Origin: Letharia columbiana
Lineage: Eukaryota; Ascomycota; Lecanoromycetes; Lecanorales; Parmeliaceae
Length of the DNA: 64,000 nt
Assembly (NCBI RefSeq): GCF_014066305.1
Contig: NW_023501052.1
Coordinates: forward strand, 558,001-622,000
Direction: 5' to 3'
Made by a program: the position numbers and the translations under genes. How positions within the stretch are numbered: the first letter of the stretch is position 1; the number at the start of each line of letters is the position of its first letter. Below are positions 62,961-64,000 of this stretch, piece by piece. The notes beneath the pieces are model-generated. The model worked only from the letters and a program-made list of their open reading frames with translations. It was not told where the DNA came from and did not search any database.

Positions 62961-64000
62961 TTTTAATTATTCTAGAGTATAAGTATATTAATAAATCTTT
63001 TTTTATAAGATCTTAAAGACTAATAGATCTCCTTTTAGGTCTTAAAGAAGACTATATAATAGATCTTTACTTATTATATATTTATAGATATTAATAAACG
63101 CGTTAGATAGAGCTTTTATATTATCTATATCTTATATCTACTACTTAATAAACGCCTAGACCTAATAGATCTAAAGCTTTCTCGCCGCTTTATTTATACC
63201 CTTCTTCTTCTACTACCAGAAGCGCTTAATAATATCTTTCTCTTTAATGCGCGTATTGATAAAACTTAACCGTTACGGAGACGGTATTTTTATTCGCGAA
63301 ACCTCTATAGTAGTAGAAGGAGGAGGAGAAGGAGGGACATCAATTAATTGCTATTATAAATAGCTATTAAGATATTAAGGCGATATAAAAGGATATATAA
63401 GCGAAGGCTAGTAAGAAGAAAGCTGATAAGAAGGAGGCTAATAGAATTGCTACGAGTGTGATGGCTAACTTTCTTTATTAACTATACTCGCTATAGACTT
63501 TATACTCTTTAGTAGATTAAGCTTTATTTACTACTCTATTATAGCCTTTATTTACTTTATTAAAATTATCTTCTTCTTCTTCTAACTATTATTATTAACG
63601 CTAGAGTTTATATTTATAAAGATCTTATATACGAGTAGAGGAGACTAATATTAAGTAATCTAATCGTCTTAAATAGTAGTAATCTATCTCTCTCTCATTA
63701 TAGCGTTTATCTTATAATATTTATTATTCTTATTAATTTAATAGATACTCTTATATTTATAACTTATAATCTAATATTTCTATTTAGTAATTAATTACTT
63801 TAAATAATTACTAAGAGCCTTTTATCGATCGCGAATAATAGTATACTAATCTTTAAGATTACTAGTTCTTATTTAACGATAAAAAGAAGATTATATAAAC
63901 TTATTTACGATTTAAATATCTCTTTTAAAATCGATGCGATCGATATAAATAAGCTTTATATCGAGGATATATTTAAAACGCTTTTATTACTCGACTATAG
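62961..64000. other. AT-rich RIP block running off the window
   Basis: TA-dominated sequence with islands such as GGAGGAGGAGAAGGAGG at 63320, probably another RIP-mutated repeat. No open frame; nothing recognisable. Confidence 0.5.

Noticed and set aside
1..64000. tRNA or rRNA genes
   Set aside because: I looked for cloverleaf arms and rRNA core motifs by eye and saw none; a covariance-model scan would be needed to exclude a tRNA fully.

Overview
The window is nuclear DNA of a filamentous ascomycete (Pezizomycotina). The evidence is short introns of about 45-80 bp with GT..AG borders and CTRAY-like branch points, fungal housekeeping genes (RIC1, TMA20, PRP5), HeLo-type and GPI-anchored cell-surface proteins, and AT-rich blocks with the C-to-T/TpA signature of repeat-induced point mutation (RIP). 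The sequence alone does not fix genus or class.

Region 1 (1-15.3 kb) is ordinary gene-dense core. It holds RIC1 (Golgi Rab GEF subunit), TMA20 (MCT-1-like translation factor, with a GC-AG first intron), a large C2H2/SANT regulator, a small predicted N-myristoylated protein, the spliceosomal DEAD-box helicase PRP5, a mitochondrial two-HMG-box protein, and a tiny Gly/Ser/Tyr-rich protein with a decayed paralogue. All these genes read cleanly once introns are placed, and the summed exon lengths are divisible by three.

Region 2 (15.5-21 kb) is a surface/secretome patch: a tandem segmental duplication carrying two Ser/Thr-rich GPI-anchor candidates, a third similar gene, and a Cys-containing secreted-protein candidate on the minus strand.

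Region 3 (21-33 kb) is a repeat graveyard: homopolymer junk that splits a repeat, fragments of a helicase and of coiled-coil genes, a RIP-damaged Ty3-like retroelement with a polypurine tract and LTR start, very AT-rich DNA, and a CATTCCCTTTTT-type minisatellite.

Region 4 (28.5-52 kb) is the unusual part. An intact, intronless 1433-aa UPF1-like SF1 helicase lies among a family of coiled-coil genes, nearly all broken by single-base indels, in-frame TAG codons or a 20-bp duplication. At least five loci (30.3, 34.0, 40.4, 42.9 and 51.2 kb), plus a remnant at 28.7 kb, share a 5' leader directly in front of the start codon. The leader folds into three or four short hairpins, with compensatory base changes between copies (CCUCUGN stem; cUCCGg-capped stems; CUGGG..CCCAG stem). 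At 51.2-51.7 kb its last hairpin unit is amplified six times. The leader precedes unrelated proteins (a helicase and coiled coils), so it looks like a modular expression or mobility element that I cannot match to anything described.

Region 5 (52-61 kb) has an F-box/LRR-like gene (with a degraded relative at 46.5 kb), a HeLo-domain pseudokinase of the incompatibility/cell-death type, an unrecognised coding patch, and an eight-helix MARVEL-like membrane protein. Region 6 (61.7-64 kb) is RIP-degraded DNA containing a Tc1/mariner-type DDE transposase corpse.

Exon borders were placed by eye from splice motifs and frame; no alignment, folding or search program was run.
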